A stretch of 64,000 nucleotides of DNA from Spirochaetae bacterium HGW-Spirochaetae-4 (GTDB lineage: Bacteria > Spirochaetota > Spirochaetia > Sphaerochaetales > Sphaerochaetaceae), in the NCBI GenBank assembly GCA_002839335.1, contig PGXU01000002.1, positions 1 to 64,000 on the forward strand, in the 5' to 3' direction. The stretch's first letter is position 1, and every line of letters starts with the position of its first letter. Shown piece after piece: positions 44,005-53,668 of the stretch. The translations under genes were made by a program, and so were the position numbers. Below the pieces are notes generated by a model. It was not told the origin of the DNA. It worked only from the letters and a program-made list of their open reading frames with translations, and made no database searches.

Positions 44005-45117
44005 CTATTTTTCCGTTGATGAAGTTGCATCGAATAGTTCTTCATATAGTTCCCTATATCTGCCTTCAACCGATTCCCAGGTGAACTGTTCACCAAGAGC
44101 TTTCGATCCGTTCTTGAATTTTCGCAGAAGAGCCGGATTATCGACAAGCCCTTGTACAAACGTCACCAAATCCGACAGCGGGGGATCAAAGTCGAACACT
44201 CTGCCAGCCACCGAATCGATCTTATCCCAATGTTCGAATCTACCGATACTTACCACTGCCAAACCGGAAAGTAGATATTCGAATATCTTGTTTGGTGAGG
44301 AGCCGATATTGTTGGGTCGATCCTTCTGGAAATAGAGGCCAATATCGGATTTGCAGGTCAATTCAATCAATTCGTTATAAGGAACATAGCCAAGATAGGA
44401 AAATGTTTCGAACTTATTGGACAATGCTTCCAACCGCTCGTCGATCCGGGAATCATTCACTGGGCCGCCGATGACACAATTGACCCCCGACCTCGTACTG
44501 AGTATCGCTTCAATCATATCCAACATCAGCAACGTCGCCCGGGAGCTTTCTGTCAGCGTACCAATGTAGATGAGTGTGATGGGAGAACTGCTCTTTTCAA
44601 CTGCTGAGGAAAACTGGGCTTTCACCTGGAAGTTCGGAATCAGTCTTTTTCGATAGGCGAATGTGTTCAAGTACAACTCTTGATTGCTGTTCACATAGAC
44701 CACACCATCGATCTTCTTGTGGTAGGTGTTTTCAAGATAATTGGAGATCCTTCCATGCAATCCCCCATACAATTCGTACGATTCATGCTTGTCATATACA
44801 GTAGTCATCTTGCGCGATTTCGCGTATGGCAAGAGAACGATGAGCAATGGATCGTGGATATGGATGATATTCGCATTCGATTTCCGTATGATCCGACGCA
44901 CCTTAAGAAAGGCCCATATGATTCCGAAAGGGTTTTTCTTGGTGACATTGACTGGAATTTGTTCCACAGAACAATTTTCCCGGACCGTGAGATTCTGGCG
45001 TTTGGAATCCGAAATGTTCACGTAATGAACATGCTCTGTAAAACGACTGATCGTATTCAGATGTTTATTGATTCTATTGTCATTGATATTATGATAGGAG
45101 ACCACCAATATTTTCAT
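44005..45117 (-). CDS. glycosyltransferase family 4-like (GT-B)
   Basis: A 370-residue transferase with an N-terminal acceptor domain (MKILVVSYHNINDNRINKH) and a C-terminal nucleotide-binding half (SSPNKIFEYLLSGLAVVS) with the family glutamate. IIHIHDPLLIVLL resembles the N-domain of related enzymes. No donor can be assigned. It is intermediate in base composition between the Wbp cassette and the A+T-rich genes. The ATG at 45117 follows without a strong ribosome site. Confidence 0.85.
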   Translation of the reverse strand: MKILVVSYHNINDNRINKHLNTISRFTEHVHYVNISDSKRQNLTVRENCSVEQIPVNVTKKNPFGIIWAFLKVRRIIRKSNANIIHIHDPLLIVLLPYAKSRKMTTVYDKHESYELYGGLHGRISNYLENTYHKKIDGVVYVNSNQELYLNTFAYRKRLIPNFQVKAQFSSAVEKSSSPITLIYIGTLTESSRATLLMLDMIEAILSTRSGVNCVIGGPVNDSRIDERLEALSNKFETFSYLGYVPYNELIELTCKSDIGLYFQKDRPNNIGSSPNKIFEYLLSGLAVVSIGRFEHWDKIDSVAGRVFDFDPPLSDLVTFVQGLVDNPALLRKFKNGSKALGEQFTWESVEGRYRELYEELFDATSSTEK

Positions 45118-45182
45118 TGTTCTACATTAACCACCCGATAGCACTCTATGGAAAAAAGCCAAAAAGATAAACCCTATATTGG

Positions 45183-48023
45183 TCATGATCGGGTGACCTT
45201 CATCCCATCGGTGGACAATTTCAAGTCCACAATTCGCGCGTTCGGCCTTGTCCGATTTTCCCTGAGAATAGATCTGATAGTATTGGTCGATGAGACGTCC
45301 TTGCCAATGATATAGAGGAATCCTCCGCCTCCGGCACCTGGCAGAACATAACCTAATGCAAATTCATCGATCATATCGATGATTTGCTGGATGTCCGTAT
45401 TGTTCGTATCCTTGTCCAATCGGTTCTTCAACTGCCAGGTCCTCGCGATAGCTTGCCCAAACCCTTGGAAATCATGTTGTTGGATAACCTCAGCTGTATG
45501 GAAGGCATGTTGCTTCATTTCATCAAGAATCAACGCGTCATTCGCATCGTTGAGGAACATGCCCTTCACAATTTCTCCCAACAGGTTCTTCGCCACCCGG
45601 GTTATCCCTGTGTAGTAGAGCACCATACAGTCTTTATACTCCGCATCGGTAAACAGGGTGCCAGGAAGCCATTTCACGTTCGGTCGTTGATTGATTCCCC
45701 GTTCCGTATGCAAATGTTTTAGCCCCGGAAATATTCCACCATATTGATCCTGCCATCCGCCTCCACTGGTGAGCAATTGTTCAAGTGCCAAGGAGCGGTC
45801 CCCAATTTCGTACAAATCCCAGCCCAATCCACAGAAATCCGAGAGTGCTCCAAGAATGGTGGCAGAAAGCACTGAACTCGTGCCCATACCGGACCCTCGA
45901 GGAACTGCGGAGAAGAAGGTCAACTCAAAACCCGAGCCTATATCATCCAACTGCTTGGCCAACGAACTGTATGGGATACTGCAAAAGTCAGGATGGAATC
46001 CTGTCAAACACAGGGCTGCTTTTGGAATGGAAAATCCTGAACCCAAATCATCGTGCACCAGCAGGTCCTTAAAATCCCTCACCGTCAGCTCAGAGCCTTG
46101 GTCAATGGACCGAAGGGTTATCCGCCTTTCCGGTATTGGACGGATATACGCTTGTAATGGAGGTTGACCATTTAGCTCCAAGGCTACTGTGACAACGTCT
46201 CCACCATTGAGCAAGCTATGTGGAGGCGTATCGGTCCAACCTCCGGCCAAGTCTATTCTCACAGGGCTACGAGACCATACGATCTGGTCCGGATATACGT
46301 TGCAGGAGGGAAGCACTTTCCGTTTGCGCACCGGCGACAGGATATGTTCCTGTAAAATAGAGAAGGCTTCCTTCTCATACGTTTTGTCCCGAAAAACAAG
46401 TGAACGCAACATACTGTCATGCATCGCGAGTAATGGTGTTTCAGTAGAGTCTGGACGGGGAATGGACTCCAGGAGTGAACTATCCATCTCTTGGGCAGCA
46501 TGACGGAGGTCAATCTGATAAAACACACTTCTACGATAATTCTTCCCCAAGTGTAGGTAATTCCTCTTCCGGAATGAGGTTCGCTGGCGCGACAGCTGTC
46601 GTAAATCTGTATCCACCAGCAACCCGGAAGCAGAGATTTTTGTGCAACGCTCATACAAGCTTCGGTACTGTTCATTGTTGGAAGCAGAAATCATCCATTG
46701 GATAAAATCTCCATCGATCTCCTTGAGAGATAAGACAGGAAACAGTGCATAATCTTGGATATCGGTATGTTCCGAAGGCAGATGCAGTCCCCTTTCTTCA
46801 AACCAACGATTCAACGGTCGGTTCATCCATACGGATTCGTCGGACGAAACGCCCCCCCTGAATGGATCGTCGATTCCATATGGGCGGATGACCCATTGGT
46901 CTTTCCCTAACGGAACGAAATCCAAACAAATTCCTTCGGGAATATCGACAGTCCACCCATTCTCAGGGATACCAGTGATCACTTGGTTTCCATGCAAAGT
47001 CCAAGTTACAGGTATGTGGGCGTTTTCTATCCAGCAATACTGAAGGGTATCCTCCAATTTGCATTCAATAATGGCATTTTGCGTAAAGATAGAAGGATGG
47101 GGTTTGATGTTCCGTGCCCAGATGAGCCGTTGATCCAACACCTTGTTCTGCAATGTCAGTGAACTAAGAATGATCTCGCGACTTGTTCCGAAATGATGGA
47201 ATTCACCATCGGGAATAGGGACGACAGCAACGCTCAATTCATTCAGTGCACTATCTACAACAGAAGGATTGCTACCCAAGCAAGCTCCGAAGGTTCCGTA
47301 GAGATCATGGAAATTTGGGATACCAGGATCGAACTTCTGATTCTTCCTATCCCACCCCGACTTCTCCATAACCAGACTTACCGCCTTATCACTGAGTAAC
47401 CACATGCCAGTGTCTATGAAGAACAGATCTTCCATAGCCACCTGTTGCAAGGCTTCACGTGACGGTTTTTGCAACATCCGTTTCAGGTGTCCTGGTTCTT
47501 CCGGGTCACACACAAACACACCATGATTCATGGCAACCGACGGGTCTGCCGAAACAGCAAATACAACGACATCAGCTTCGGGAATGGAAAACCCGAGGTT
47601 CGCGGTAGTCACCAAAGCATCTCCACTGAGAATGAGCGTGTGCAGCAAAGAGGGTGCTGTCTGAAGTATCTTCTCCGCAAGCGGCAACTGCAAGTCGATA
47701 AGTGTCTGATCGATCTGTTGTCCCCGAGCCCACCTGAATACAGGTATGGGAATCATTGACTTTCCTACCGCGCTGTAAGAGGGCAACCTTCGACTTAACC
47801 CTCCGGCATGTACCAAAATACGCTGATCCTTTGCAAGCCACTTCTCGAACGAAATGCCGGAATCTTCTCTCGTTTGACTTCGATACAATAACCATGCAGT
47901 TCCACCACCTGAACCCAACCGGCTGTCGGGGGGATCTGAAAAGGCTTGCCAGCTATTGTCCACCGCCTTGAACGTTCGAAGGTGGGGGGCAGCTTGTTCG
48001 GGAAGCGAGAGCAGGTATTTCAT
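45183..48023 (-). CDS. fkp: bifunctional fucokinase/L-fucose-1-phosphate guanylyltransferase (Fkp-like)
   Basis: A 946-residue protein, close to the 949 residues of Bacteroides Fkp. The N-terminal half carries a nucleotidyltransferase domain (HAGGLSRRLPSYSAVGKSMIPIP) that makes GDP-L-fucose. The C-terminal half is a GHMP kinase (SPVRIDLAGGWTDTPP, PRGSGMGTSSVLSA, LPGAGGGGFLY). It salvages free L-fucose, and the GT11 fucosyltransferase next to it uses the product. The ATG at 48023 with AAAGGAG upstream is preferred to frame positions 48056 and 48137. Confidence 0.92.
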   Translation of the reverse strand: MKYLLSLPEQAAPHLRTFKAVDNSWQAFSDPPDSRLGSGGGTAWLLYRSQTREDSGISFEKWLAKDQRILVHAGGLSRRLPSYSAVGKSMIPIPVFRWARGQQIDQTLIDLQLPLAEKILQTAPSLLHTLILSGDALVTTANLGFSIPEADVVVFAVSADPSVAMNHGVFVCDPEEPGHLKRMLQKPSREALQQVAMEDLFFIDTGMWLLSDKAVSLVMEKSGWDRKNQKFDPGIPNFHDLYGTFGACLGSNPSVVDSALNELSVAVVPIPDGEFHHFGTSREIILSSLTLQNKVLDQRLIWARNIKPHPSIFTQNAIIECKLEDTLQYCWIENAHIPVTWTLHGNQVITGIPENGWTVDIPEGICLDFVPLGKDQWVIRPYGIDDPFRGGVSSDESVWMNRPLNRWFEERGLHLPSEHTDIQDYALFPVLSLKEIDGDFIQWMISASNNEQYRSLYERCTKISASGLLVDTDLRQLSRQRTSFRKRNYLHLGKNYRRSVFYQIDLRHAAQEMDSSLLESIPRPDSTETPLLAMHDSMLRSLVFRDKTYEKEAFSILQEHILSPVRKRKVLPSCNVYPDQIVWSRSPVRIDLAGGWTDTPPHSLLNGGDVVTVALELNGQPPLQAYIRPIPERRITLRSIDQGSELTVRDFKDLLVHDDLGSGFSIPKAALCLTGFHPDFCSIPYSSLAKQLDDIGSGFELTFFSAVPRGSGMGTSSVLSATILGALSDFCGLGWDLYEIGDRSLALEQLLTSGGGWQDQYGGIFPGLKHLHTERGINQRPNVKWLPGTLFTDAEYKDCMVLYYTGITRVAKNLLGEIVKGMFLNDANDALILDEMKQHAFHTAEVIQQHDFQGFGQAIARTWQLKNRLDKDTNNTDIQQIIDMIDEFALGYVLPGAGGGGFLYIIGKDVSSTNTIRSILRENRTRPNARIVDLKLSTDGMKVTRS

Positions 48024-48079
48024 GTGGACGGAACTCCTTTTATCAATTGTAGCCATGCATATATTTTGCCAAGAGCATA

Positions 48080-48964
48080 TCAAATCTTGATCCAATTCGG
48101 CGGTACTATGTCGATGGGGCTCCCATCTGCAAACCAATCCTTCGGTGCGACGATAATCTTGTCAGGGTTATCAATAAGCCAAGCACCCCACCAGTAGAAA
48201 GTGCTGTTCACGATAATCGCATGCTTACAGGAAGACATGATAAACAATTCCTCTATATCGCTTGTCTGGTCGTCGTCCTCCCTGTAACGGACTTCACCAT
48301 CAAACTTAATGTTATCCTTCACCCAAGGGATATCGTTGGAAAACACATACAGAACAGGATTGCTTACCGTTTCCTTGATGATCTGTATAGCTTTATCAAA
48401 ATATTCCTGTCCGAAATTGCCATAGTGCTTCTTAGCCCAACTTGTAGCAAGATAGTCACCCCTGCGAATACCGACGAATACGGACTCGGAGTCTTTTGCT
48501 CGGTCTATGGTTTTTATGGTTTTTTCACTGAAAGCTTTTCGAGGTACCATCTCGCTTTTCAGTTGTTGTTCGATACCAACCAGATACCTCCATGATTGCC
48601 AGTATCCGTCAAAGTAGGTGTAATCCAGCAAGTTTCCAACGTCTTGAACCGACCTGTCGGGTTCATAATAATACTGTCTATTGAGTTTCCTTTCCAGAAA
48701 TACTTTTATCCGGGATTTCAATAGATTGGGGTTCGCGTCATGGTTGAAGATGCAGGCATTCTTTAAAATCTCAGCACCAGCGTGATTGAGAACAACCTGC
48801 AACTGCTCTATCCTGGGCATCCGTACAGAATCGTTGGTGATATTTCTATAGAAGGAGAAATCTGCATACACTTCATTGTGATCATACTCAAGTTGCAATG
48901 CCCGCAAAAATGCATATTGGAACAATTGGTTCCCCAAACCACCCTTGAATTTCACAAATTTCAT
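48080..48964 (-). CDS. alpha-1,2-fucosyltransferase (GT11)
   Basis: A 294-residue glycosyltransferase. The N-terminal KGGLGNQLFQYAF and the HxRRGDY-like motif (VGIRRGDY, near residue 168) identify GT11. The C-terminal NSTFYWWGAWL is also characteristic. It transfers L-fucose from GDP-fucose onto a galactose or similar residue in alpha-1,2 linkage. It is 56 bases upstream of the Fkp gene, its donor source. The ATG at 48964 follows GGGGAAGG. It is the first gene of the minus-strand run after a long spacer. Confidence 0.92.
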   Translation of the reverse strand: MKFVKFKGGLGNQLFQYAFLRALQLEYDHNEVYADFSFYRNITNDSVRMPRIEQLQVVLNHAGAEILKNACIFNHDANPNLLKSRIKVFLERKLNRQYYYEPDRSVQDVGNLLDYTYFDGYWQSWRYLVGIEQQLKSEMVPRKAFSEKTIKTIDRAKDSESVFVGIRRGDYLATSWAKKHYGNFGQEYFDKAIQIIKETVSNPVLYVFSNDIPWVKDNIKFDGEVRYREDDDQTSDIEELFIMSSCKHAIIVNSTFYWWGAWLIDNPDKIIVAPKDWFADGSPIDIVPPNWIKI

Positions 48965-49827
48965 AAAACACCTTCCCCTTTTCGAATATGTAACAATTTC
49001 AGCAACCCTATCCCTGTGAAATCAGGACTGGTATGGCTTGTCTGTTGATCGGCTGTCTCCTTCTTGTTCATAGATTGAATTATCGACCACTGTCTATGAC
49101 AAAGCCTATTCCATTGTCTAGTTTCATGGAACACACCCCGAGCATTAAAGACATACGCCAGGTGCCGGAACACGCAAAGCGTATCGTTTCTTCCGCACCC
49201 TATGCCGATGCAAAAGAATCCTTGTGCCATAACCAACAACCACTTGTCCAATCAGTAGAACAATTACAATATTCAAATAGACACTATAAGTAGGAAAAAG
49301 TAACCAAATACTACCAGAAGGTCTTCCAGTGGGCAACTACGTTGGCCACTTCAAAAGAAACCCCTTTACGTTCCGATGTCGGCAGGTGCACAATTCCATC
49401 CACAAGGAAGTCATTCCATCGGTATCCATATATATCAATTGGTCCTGAGAAGAACTTTAAAGTAATTGTAGCCATTCACAGTAGAAAAGCAATCGATTCT
49501 TAGATCGGGTACTATGGCTACCGACGTCCATATCCAGCCATGGAATACGAGAACTCCGGTGCATCATAAGTGCAAGATCGGAATAAAGTACAATGAAAAT
49601 ATTAAAGGTGCGGTTCGTACTACTTTTCTGAAACCTGTTCCGTCAGAAAGTGTATATAATGATAGTGGCAACACTATGCACCGGAATATGCCTAAACAAG
49701 ATAGTTTAGGCTTCTATTGCATATCGACGGCCTAGCATGTATTACTAAAGGTGAGAAGTTTTTTCCGAAGTTTATTTAAATGGTTTTAAACAAATACATG
49801 TACGACGTCATCAAGTGAGCAGAAAAA
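48965..49827. other. gene-poor spacer between the fucosyltransferase and Wzy genes
   Basis: An 863-base stretch without a convincing gene. Short open frames on both strands (for example the 96-codon minus frame 48961-49251 and the 73-codon plus frame 49514-49735) are not recognisable and may be remnants of a decayed gene. A hairpin GCCTAAAC/GTTTAGGC lies at 49690-49711. The divergent promoters for fucosyltransferase and polymerase should be here, but none stands out. Confidence 0.5.
49690..49711 (+). terminator. hairpin, possible terminator
   Basis: Perfect 8-bp stem GCCTAAAC/GTTTAGGC around AAGATA, followed by TTCTATTG. The T-run is weak. It stands about 115 bases before the Wzy gene start. 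Confidence 0.4.
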
Positions 49828-50982
49828 ATGGAATTGATACATATGCAAAAGTCTTTTCGTGAAACCGCTTCTTTTATAATCCAAGTTCTCATTTCTGCAA
49901 CCTTGCTCTTTATTTGCCTGGCTATCGTTTTTAACATACCGCATAGTAAAGTTGCAACTGCTATCTTGACAGTTATAATCGGAGTTATTTTCTTACTCTC
50001 CTACGGCAAGGAACTTCACTTGATCCACTATATTGTTGGAGGATATATAGTGATTCTGGATTTGTGGGCATATCGCAATTTGGATAACATGTTTTCTTTA
50101 TCGCGTTCCCTATTCTGGGTATTTCTCGCATTAGCGATTGGGTATCTTGTTGAAAGAAAAAAAATATCTTATTTGACAATGCTGATTCCATTCTTGGCTA
50201 TATCTGCCCTGTTTACTATCTTAATGATATTTCAGATCGAGCAAGTTGATGATGGAAGATTATACTATATGAATCGAAATAGCATTCCAGTATTCTCACT
50301 TTCGTACGGTGCACTTATGAATGTTATCTGGTCAAGACAACATAATTCCAAACCACAAATCTGGCCGTCCATACTTATCCTATTTCTCTCGTTCCTTTCC
50401 AAAAGTCGAATAGGTTTGTTTGCGTCAATTCTATATCTGATCTTAAATATGATGCCTTATATTATCCCCGTAGCGAGCAAGTTTCGAAAAGAGTGGAAAT
50501 TATCCAAGAGAAAAGTTATCGCTCTAATCTTCTTAATAATTGCATCAGCCGTAATTATTCTACTTCTAATCAAATATTCTCGATTCAACACAGTAGGAGT
50601 CTCTAGTAATGGAAGAGTTAAAATAATTGAATCCTATTTTTCCGAGTTGACATTGAGAAATTTCATCACCGGGTTTAATCATACCGAGATCGATAAATTA
50701 CTGAGCAAGAATTTACATAACTCATTTATAAATTTGTTGATGAGTACTGGTTTACTTTCAGCACCAGTGTTCGTTATTTATGGTATCGCAGGATTAAAAT
50801 TGTTCAAGAAATCCTACTATTTGTTCGGATTGTTCATCATTTTAGGAATTTATTCCCTCGTTGAGAAATTCATTTTCTTTGGAATCGGAGATTTTATTCT
50901 CATTCCAATCATCTATTTATCTTTTGAAGCTTCGGAACAAGTTACTATTCTAAACCATACGGATAAAGAATATAACAGTTAG
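49828..50982 (+). CDS. wzy: Wzy-like polysaccharide polymerase (O-antigen ligase/polymerase-type membrane protein)
   Basis: A 384-residue membrane protein with about ten hydrophobic segments. Near residue 255 it has SSNGRVKIIESY, and near 290 LHNSFINLLMSTG, which resemble the periplasmic loop and the H-N-x-F/L motif of Wzy/WaaL proteins. It would join repeat units flipped by Wzx. It is the only plus-strand gene in the polysaccharide locus, and is A+T-rich. The ATG at 49828 has no strong ribosome site, and ATG at 49843 is an alternative. Confidence 0.75.
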   Translation: MELIHMQKSFRETASFIIQVLISATLLFICLAIVFNIPHSKVATAILTVIIGVIFLLSYGKELHLIHYIVGGYIVILDLWAYRNLDNMFSLSRSLFWVFLALAIGYLVERKKISYLTMLIPFLAISALFTILMIFQIEQVDDGRLYYMNRNSIPVFSLSYGALMNVIWSRQHNSKPQIWPSILILFLSFLSKSRIGLFASILYLILNMMPYIIPVASKFRKEWKLSKRKVIALIFLIIASAVIILLLIKYSRFNTVGVSSNGRVKIIESYFSELTLRNFITGFNHTEIDKLLSKNLHNSFINLLMSTGLLSAPVFVIYGIAGLKLFKKSYYLFGLFIILGIYSLVEKFIFFGIGDFILIPIIYLSFEASEQVTILNHTDKEYNS

Positions 50983-51710
50983 ATTCCTTTGCTAAGCCGG
51001 TCACGATAGAAGACATCGACTTGGCCCCTAAATAGAGCCCTCTCCATCTCGACAGCATATTCCACAGCGTGGAAAAATACCTCTCCCTGGGAGAAATCCA
51101 CAACCGCGTATTGGGCTGCAGGATTATGGTTGCGAGGTTGTCCTACCGAACCGGGATTGATGAAGATCGTATTCTTCTTTCCCCGTTTGGCAACAAGCGA
51201 ATCGTCTGCGTAGAAAAGCTCTCTCAAGAACCGTATATGCGAATGCCCGCTCAACACGAAATCGTAGTCTTTATAATCCTGTTTTTGTGATTCGGTATAC
51301 GACATCCCTCCCCAATGGTGATCATGCAAATCACCATGGACACACAGTATCTTCTTACCAGCGATGTTCAATTCTTGGGGATGTGGCGTGAAATTGGCCT
51401 TAATGTACTCTCTCCATGTATCAAGGAGTATCGAAGTCGTATACATGGCGGCCTGTTTCCCTCGCTCGGAACTGAAGCGCTCAATTCCTCGTCCAAACAA
51501 CGCTTCCTCATGATTTCCAGCCAGATTCACCAAAAACCGATTCTTCTCGCCGTAGAGTAGCGCCATACATTCATTCGGGCGCATCCCATAATCCACGATA
51601 TCACCCAGTTGGATTATCGTAAGCTCTCCATAGCGTGTTTGCGCATGTTCGAAAACAGCTTTCAAAGCTGATAGGTTCGCATGGATATCGGCAAGGACCA
51701 TAACATACAT
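50979..51710 (-). CDS. calcineurin-like metallophosphoesterase (YfcE-type)
   Basis: A 243-residue phosphoesterase with all core motifs: ADIHANLSAL, LGDIVDYG, LAGNHEEALF and LSGHSHIRFL, which bind two metal ions. Its partner in the operon may be a phosphorylated or CMP-linked intermediate of the phosphonate pathway, but that is inference. The frame reaches 51749, but the ATG at 51710 gives the usual N-terminus before the first motif and lies 4 bases after the upstream stop. The ATG at 51722 is an alternative. Its 3' end overlaps the convergent Wzy gene by four bases. Confidence 0.85.
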   Translation of the reverse strand: MYVMVLADIHANLSALKAVFEHAQTRYGELTIIQLGDIVDYGMRPNECMALLYGEKNRFLVNLAGNHEEALFGRGIERFSSERGKQAAMYTTSILLDTWREYIKANFTPHPQELNIAGKKILCVHGDLHDHHWGGMSYTESQKQDYKDYDFVLSGHSHIRFLRELFYADDSLVAKRGKKNTIFINPGSVGQPRNHNPAAQYAVVDFSQGEVFFHAVEYAVEMERALFRGQVDVFYRDRLSKGI

Positions 51711-51714
51711 GACT

Positions 51715-52908
51715 TCATCCATCCAATTGGGGTTTGATGATTTCATCAATCAGGAATTCGGCGACAACTGCTGAATCCTCTAGGGATACCTTTTTCTGGA
51801 GATTTACACCAAAAGCACGTTTGACGGATGCACACAGGGCATCGGTATAGACCAACACACCATCAGAGATGTCTTCGATTCCATCCAAAGCGATCGAAGC
51901 TTTGTTGGCTTCCTCCATCTCAGTGAACGAGAACCACCTATCGGCAAATCCGATATGCTTTCCTTCCTGCGCATCCCTTGAGAAATCGATATATACGGGA
52001 TACCCGCCCAGATTACCCATGACACCAGGACTATGGACCAACTCTTTGCCTTCAAATTTGATTGCATCCACTATCTTCCTGATGATCTCAAAATTACTGC
52101 TGGCATTCATGATATTACGTTTTGCATCAACCGGCATTGCGATTGCACATTTTCGATATACTTCCGTCATATCCAATGAAACATCCTTCCCATCGAGCTG
52201 GATGTGGATGAGCGGTGCAATTCCCTCATCTTGCCCCTCCTTACTGATTACCACATCATGAAAGTGACTGGTTGCAAGCACCACTTCGACTCTTGAAGGG
52301 TCCGACACTTCCAGTATATCGGCGACAGCCAGTTTCAGCCTGGGGATCAAGTGGTTGAGGTTTCCACTACCAAAGTCGGGAGCAGGCAATCCTGCGCTCT
52401 TCAACCAAGGATTGGCACCGTCCGAGTATGAAGTGTTGATTACCAAAGCATTGCTTTCAACTCGCTGCACTGCTGTCATGATATTTCGGATGTACTGAAC
52501 CGCCAGCGGCGCCCATATTCCATAAGCCCGCAAATTCTTCCATGAGATGGATCCGTACTTCAATCCACTGTAGACCCTACTCGTGTTGACCAGGAAGTCG
52601 GGCTGTATCTCAAGGAGCACCGATTCGATGGCGTCGATCCGTTCCAGATCAACCTGATGGAAGTATACTTTCTTGAACCGGTTGGACCGAATACCATTCC
52701 CCACCCGCGCTATGTTGATATCGGCGGCGATACGCCCGGCATTTCTTCCACACACGTGGATCTCGATGTCCTGTTTATCCCATGACAACAGATAGTCGAG
52801 CAGGAAGTTGCCGACGCTCCCCAATCCCATTATGGCAATCCTCATATTTTCACCCAATCGAATTCTCTTCGCCAACCGTGCCAATTTATCGTTTGTTTCC
52901 ATCACCAA
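51715..52908 (-). CDS. saccharopine-dehydrogenase-like NAD(P)-binding protein of unknown function
   Basis: A 397-residue protein with Rossmann motif RIAIMGLGSVGNFLLDYLL near residue 23, as in saccharopine dehydrogenase-type enzymes. The rest is not recognisable with confidence. TTG at 52908 is likely used because AAGGAG lies 7 bases upstream. GTG at 52905 and ATG at 52902 are alternatives. It lies in the phosphonate module, which lacks the normal transaminase. Saccharopine-type enzymes can reductively join an aldehyde to an amine, so it could process phosphonoacetaldehyde. This is a hypothesis only. Confidence 0.7.
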   Translation of the reverse strand: MVMETNDKLARLAKRIRLGENMRIAIMGLGSVGNFLLDYLLSWDKQDIEIHVCGRNAGRIAADINIARVGNGIRSNRFKKVYFHQVDLERIDAIESVLLEIQPDFLVNTSRVYSGLKYGSISWKNLRAYGIWAPLAVQYIRNIMTAVQRVESNALVINTSYSDGANPWLKSAGLPAPDFGSGNLNHLIPRLKLAVADILEVSDPSRVEVVLATSHFHDVVISKEGQDEGIAPLIHIQLDGKDVSLDMTEVYRKCAIAMPVDAKRNIMNASSNFEIIRKIVDAIKFEGKELVHSPGVMGNLGGYPVYIDFSRDAQEGKHIGFADRWFSFTEMEEANKASIALDGIEDISDGVLVYTDALCASVKRAFGVNLQKKVSLEDSAVVAEFLIDEIIKPQLDG

Positions 52909-52912
52909 CGTA

Positions 52913-53668
52913 CTACTCCTTCATTACCGCCAAAGCGTTCCTATAATCATCCACTTCATTGCAATTCACCCAATCGGCAAACTGTACCCAAGTAATATCC
53001 TTCGTTCCCACCTGTTGAAAATAGCGCTCGATCGGAATCAAGTTCGTTCCAGCCAGCTCTGTCTCATCAAGAGAATCAGCGACTTCATAGAGTTGTCCGG
53101 TGTCGGAGAATTTCCATACTTGTCCCGAGTTCCCGAGAATGGTGAATGGCTCGGGAATGTGCAATGCACGATGTTGTGTGTCGTATATATAGTGCAGAAG
53201 TCCGTCCTCCGCTACGTAGAATGCAACAGATGAAGCCCCGGTAATCAATTCACCAGTACTCGAAATTGCATTCCCAGGCGCTGACAACAAGTTCTGCAAT
53301 GAAGGTCGATCGATCACCAAATCTCCTTCCATATAAACCAAATCATCCACACCCATTTGTTGTGCCTTCCTGACACCCAAAACGAAGCTGTAACTGGTGC
53401 CCCAATCCCGATACCGGGTATTCTCCACTATGGTGATATCACGACCGGGATAGTATGCTGAGACAAAGGCCCGCACCTCACTCGAACGGTATCCGACCAC
53501 CAGAATGATGGGAGCCAACTCCAATCGACTGGCCATATCCAATTGAAAGCCCAGCAGAGACCGTTTTGGCTCACCTTCATGATAGGTGATTTTCAGTACG
53601 TCATGTCCCACACTCTTGCTGAAACGGGTGGAAAGACCGGCCGACGTTATCAAAAGCGCCTGTTTCAT
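52913..53668 (-). CDS. nucleotidyltransferase (MobA/PntC-like)
   Basis: A 251-residue nucleotidyltransferase. The N-terminal LLITSAGLSTRF is the GxGxxR-type nucleotide loop of the NTP-transferase family, and the metal aspartates are in YMEGDLVID. PntC-type enzymes activate 2-aminoethylphosphonate as a CMP derivative for transfer to glycans, which fits the location. The ATG at 53668 overlaps the preceding TGA. The frame start at 53701 is upstream of this junction and less likely. Confidence 0.82.
   Translation of the reverse strand: MKQALLITSAGLSTRFSKSVGHDVLKITYHEGEPKRSLLGFQLDMASRLELAPIILVVGYRSSEVRAFVSAYYPGRDITIVENTRYRDWGTSYSFVLGVRKAQQMGVDDLVYMEGDLVIDRPSLQNLLSAPGNAISSTGELITGASSVAFYVAEDGLLHYIYDTQHRALHIPEPFTILGNSGQVWKFSDTGQLYEVADSLDETELAGTNLIPIERYFQQVGTKDITWVQFADWVNCNEVDDYRNALAVMKE

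Noticed and set aside
49514-49735. 73-codon plus-strand frame in the gap before the Wzy gene
   Set aside because: No ribosome site, no recognised similarity, and atypical residue content. It is kept only as part of the gap description.
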